Shown: piece by piece, positions 62,544-64,000 of the stretch
Numbering within the stretch: position 1 is the stretch's first letter
Layout: every line of letters begins with the position of its first letter
Origin: Desulfoscipio geothermicus
GTDB taxonomy: Bacteria > Bacillota > Desulfotomaculia > Desulfotomaculales > Desulfallaceae
Reading direction: 5' to 3'
Length of the DNA stretch: 64,000 nucleotides
NCBI GenBank assembly: GCA_016841205.1
Contig: JAENZP010000001.1
Span: 310,001-374,000 of the forward strand
Made by a program: the position numbers and the translations under genes
Notes under the pieces: generated by a model
Told to the model about the DNA's origin: nothing
Databases searched by the model: none
The model's input: only the letters and a program-made list of their open reading frames with translations

Positions 62544-63619
62544 ATGGCATTCTCCTTGACACTAAAAGTTGTACTGTAGCCCGAGCCGCCGATGCTGTGA
62601 TTAACTCGCTCGACATAATAAATTTTGCTGAATTTTTTCCCCAAGTTGCCCAGCTTGATGTTTTTACCTGGCAGCAGTTCCGGGATCCCGATACTCTCCC
62701 CGTTACCCCGCACTAACCCTTCCGCACACCTGTTCAGGATCGCTTTGGCGAGTTGATCAGCCTCTTCCTGGGAATTAACCGGGAGGCGTAAACGCTCGGT
62801 GACGTTTTGCCGGTAGACACGGTTAACCAGCTCGCTACCGGTTTGGCCACTGCTGTCACGTCCCTGTTCATCACCAGCCCTGGCCCTGCCTATTATTTCT
62901 CTTTTAGACCTGGCATCCCAGCCCCTAACCTCAACCTCAGCCACCTGTCCACCAAGATTAATCTCCGGCGAAAAACTCACCAGTGTTTTCCCCCACTCCA
63001 AATTTAGCACAGGAGCTTCATCGCTTGCCGGAGCTCTAAAATACAATGTCTTGTCAAATACGAAAAATTCAAAGTAGTTTCTTTGAGCAAGCCTGGTCAA
63101 GAAATCGAAATCACTTTCCTGGTCCTGATTTACCTCCGGATGTTTTACCCTGGTATCCTCCACTACACTGCTCAAACTATACTTTGATGCTATCTTCTTA
63201 ACAATATCGCTGTCTTTGACAGCAGAAGGCCAGGGTGTAGACTGCCTTCCCTTCATCATCTGGTGTGAAAGATCGAACCCGCTGACGTCCAGATAGGGCA
63301 ATCCACCCGCGGGGTAATTCATCCTGACCGAGGTGATTAAACCGGTAAACAGCAATTCTAATTTGTCCGTATAGCCTATTTTAATTTCTACCCCGTTTCC
63401 CAGGGCCATCAGCCGGTCCACCCATTTCAACTCCCGTTTAACGGAATCAAAGGAGTTATTCACCGTAAAAGAAAAGGAGTCGGCGCCAGCGAGGGTGTTT
63501 TCCACATTCACATTAGCGATTTCAACACCGGCATAGAGCAAATCTTCACCTTCCACTTTTACCTGAAAAGCAGGGGCATAAAAATTCCGGTATTTTTTTT
63601 CTAAGTCGATAAGTTCCAT
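62540..63619 (-). CDS. gpD-like baseplate hub protein (VgrG N-terminal-like)
   Basis: A 359-residue late control D family protein. It includes FQVKVEGEDLLYAGVEIANVNV near the N-terminus, GLITSVRMNYPAGGLPYLDVSGFD near residue 95, QDQESDFDFLTRLAQRNYFEFF near 170 and the terminal IYYVERVNHSIGGSGYSTTFSVKE. These are typical hub features (Afp8 N-terminal part). ATG 63619 follows TTGGAGTG. It is five bases after the LysM gene. Confidence 0.92.
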   Translation of the reverse strand: MELIDLEKKYRNFYAPAFQVKVEGEDLLYAGVEIANVNVENTLAGADSFSFTVNNSFDSVKRELKWVDRLMALGNGVEIKIGYTDKLELLFTGLITSVRMNYPAGGLPYLDVSGFDLSHQMMKGRQSTPWPSAVKDSDIVKKIASKYSLSSVVEDTRVKHPEVNQDQESDFDFLTRLAQRNYFEFFVFDKTLYFRAPASDEAPVLNLEWGKTLVSFSPEINLGGQVAEVEVRGWDARSKREIIGRARAGDEQGRDSSGQTGSELVNRVYRQNVTERLRLPVNSQEEADQLAKAILNRCAEGLVRGNGESIGIPELLPGKNIKLGNLGKKFSKIYYVERVNHSIGGSGYSTTFSVKENAI

Positions 63620-63623
63620 ATTT

Positions 63624-64000
63624 TCACTCCAATGGGGGGATAATTATTTCCCGCCCCGCCTCGAGCAGCCTGGGGTTATTGATATTATTGGCCTCGGCGA
63701 TCATTCTCCACAAACCCGGATCACCGTATTCCCTGTCGGCAAGCAGCCAAAGGCTGTCCCCCTGCTTGACTACCCTGTGTTTAGTTCTGTCGGCAGATTG
63801 CCTGGGTGGGCTTTGCAGCTGTTCGGTTATGGTCTTGTACTCTCTGAAAGTCACACTTAAGGTCGCCCGGACCGGGATGCCGGAGTCCAAAAACATAGTA
63901 AAGCGCTGGTTTACCCGCTCCAACACCGCTTTAAATTCAAGTTTCCCCCAGATAAATTTACATACGGGCGGAGCATGCAAGCCCCTGTCTATATCCAGCA
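63624..64000 (-). CDS. LysM baseplate protein (5' end beyond the window)
   Basis: C-terminal part of the LysM-containing eCIS baseplate protein (gp53/Afp7 type). HAPPVCKFIWGKLEFKAVLERV and TMFLDSGIPVRATLSVTF are characteristic, followed by a C-terminal LysM (HRVVKQGDSLWLLADREYGD, NNINNPRLLEAGREIIIPP). The frame stays open to base 64000, and family members are about 220 residues, so the true start lies upstream outside the window. Confidence 0.9.
   Translation of the reverse strand, partial: LDIDRGLHAPPVCKFIWGKLEFKAVLERVNQRFTMFLDSGIPVRATLSVTFREYKTITEQLQSPPRQSADRTKHRVVKQGDSLWLLADREYGDPGLWRMIAEANNINNPRLLEAGREIIIPPLE

Overview
The window looks like chromosome from an anaerobic, spore-forming Firmicute of the Desulfotomaculum/Pelotomaculum (Peptococcaceae) kind. 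Pointers are the gene mix (2-phosphosulfolactate phosphatase, molybdate uptake with ModD, a SleB-type spore cortex lytic enzyme), strong AGGAGG ribosome sites, many TTG/GTG starts and a PurF with iron-sulfur cysteines. The genus is an inference; no rRNA is present.

Region 1 (1-12.3 kb). hisD and a TrpR-like regulator are followed by an old-yellow-enzyme oxidoreductase on the other strand. Then comes a leftward purine operon, purE-B-C-F-M-N-H-D. It is headed by a promoter, a ykkC-type aptamer best read as a PRPP riboswitch, and an intrinsic terminator.

Region 2 (12.39-32.64 kb). A mobile region sits between guaA and the purine operon. The last bases of guaA (CTATTCCCACTCAAT as read on the + strand) recur in variant form at 13994 and 12393, so the region reads as two tandem insertions at the guaA 3' end. 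The left one is a 1.6-kb remnant holding an HTH-Fic pair. The right one is an 18.6-kb element. It carries a tyrosine integrase, a repressor, replication proteins, a sigma factor, a tape-measure protein, a second HTH-Fic pair, a HEPN-motif protein, a DUF5131 cluster and two secreted proteins. No terminase, portal, capsid, sheath or lysis gene is visible, so it is a decayed prophage or a satellite.

Region 3 (32.6-50 kb). Host backbone: guaA, hpt, a lipoprotein-like gene, a MazG-DUF1015 read-through fusion, a UbiB-family kinase, comB, a lone SIR2-domain protein, modABC-modD with a divergent regulator, tRNA-Val(CAC), a transposase relic, sleB-like, and an sdpR-sdpI pair.

Region 4 (50-64 kb). A leftward, tightly packed operon encodes the baseplate half of a phage-like contractile injection system (Afp/PVC/eCIS type). 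In transcription order it has a LysM baseplate protein (cut by the window end), gpD, gpV spike, PAAR tip, gp25, two baseplate-J paralogues, a tail protein I with an N-terminal beta-propeller, a long fibre-like protein with a Pro-Thr repeat stalk, and a GT2 glycosyltransferase. The larger J paralogue and the fibre-like protein share a helix-hairpin-helix module, the most unusual feature here. Sheath, tube and ATPase genes would lie beyond 64 kb.
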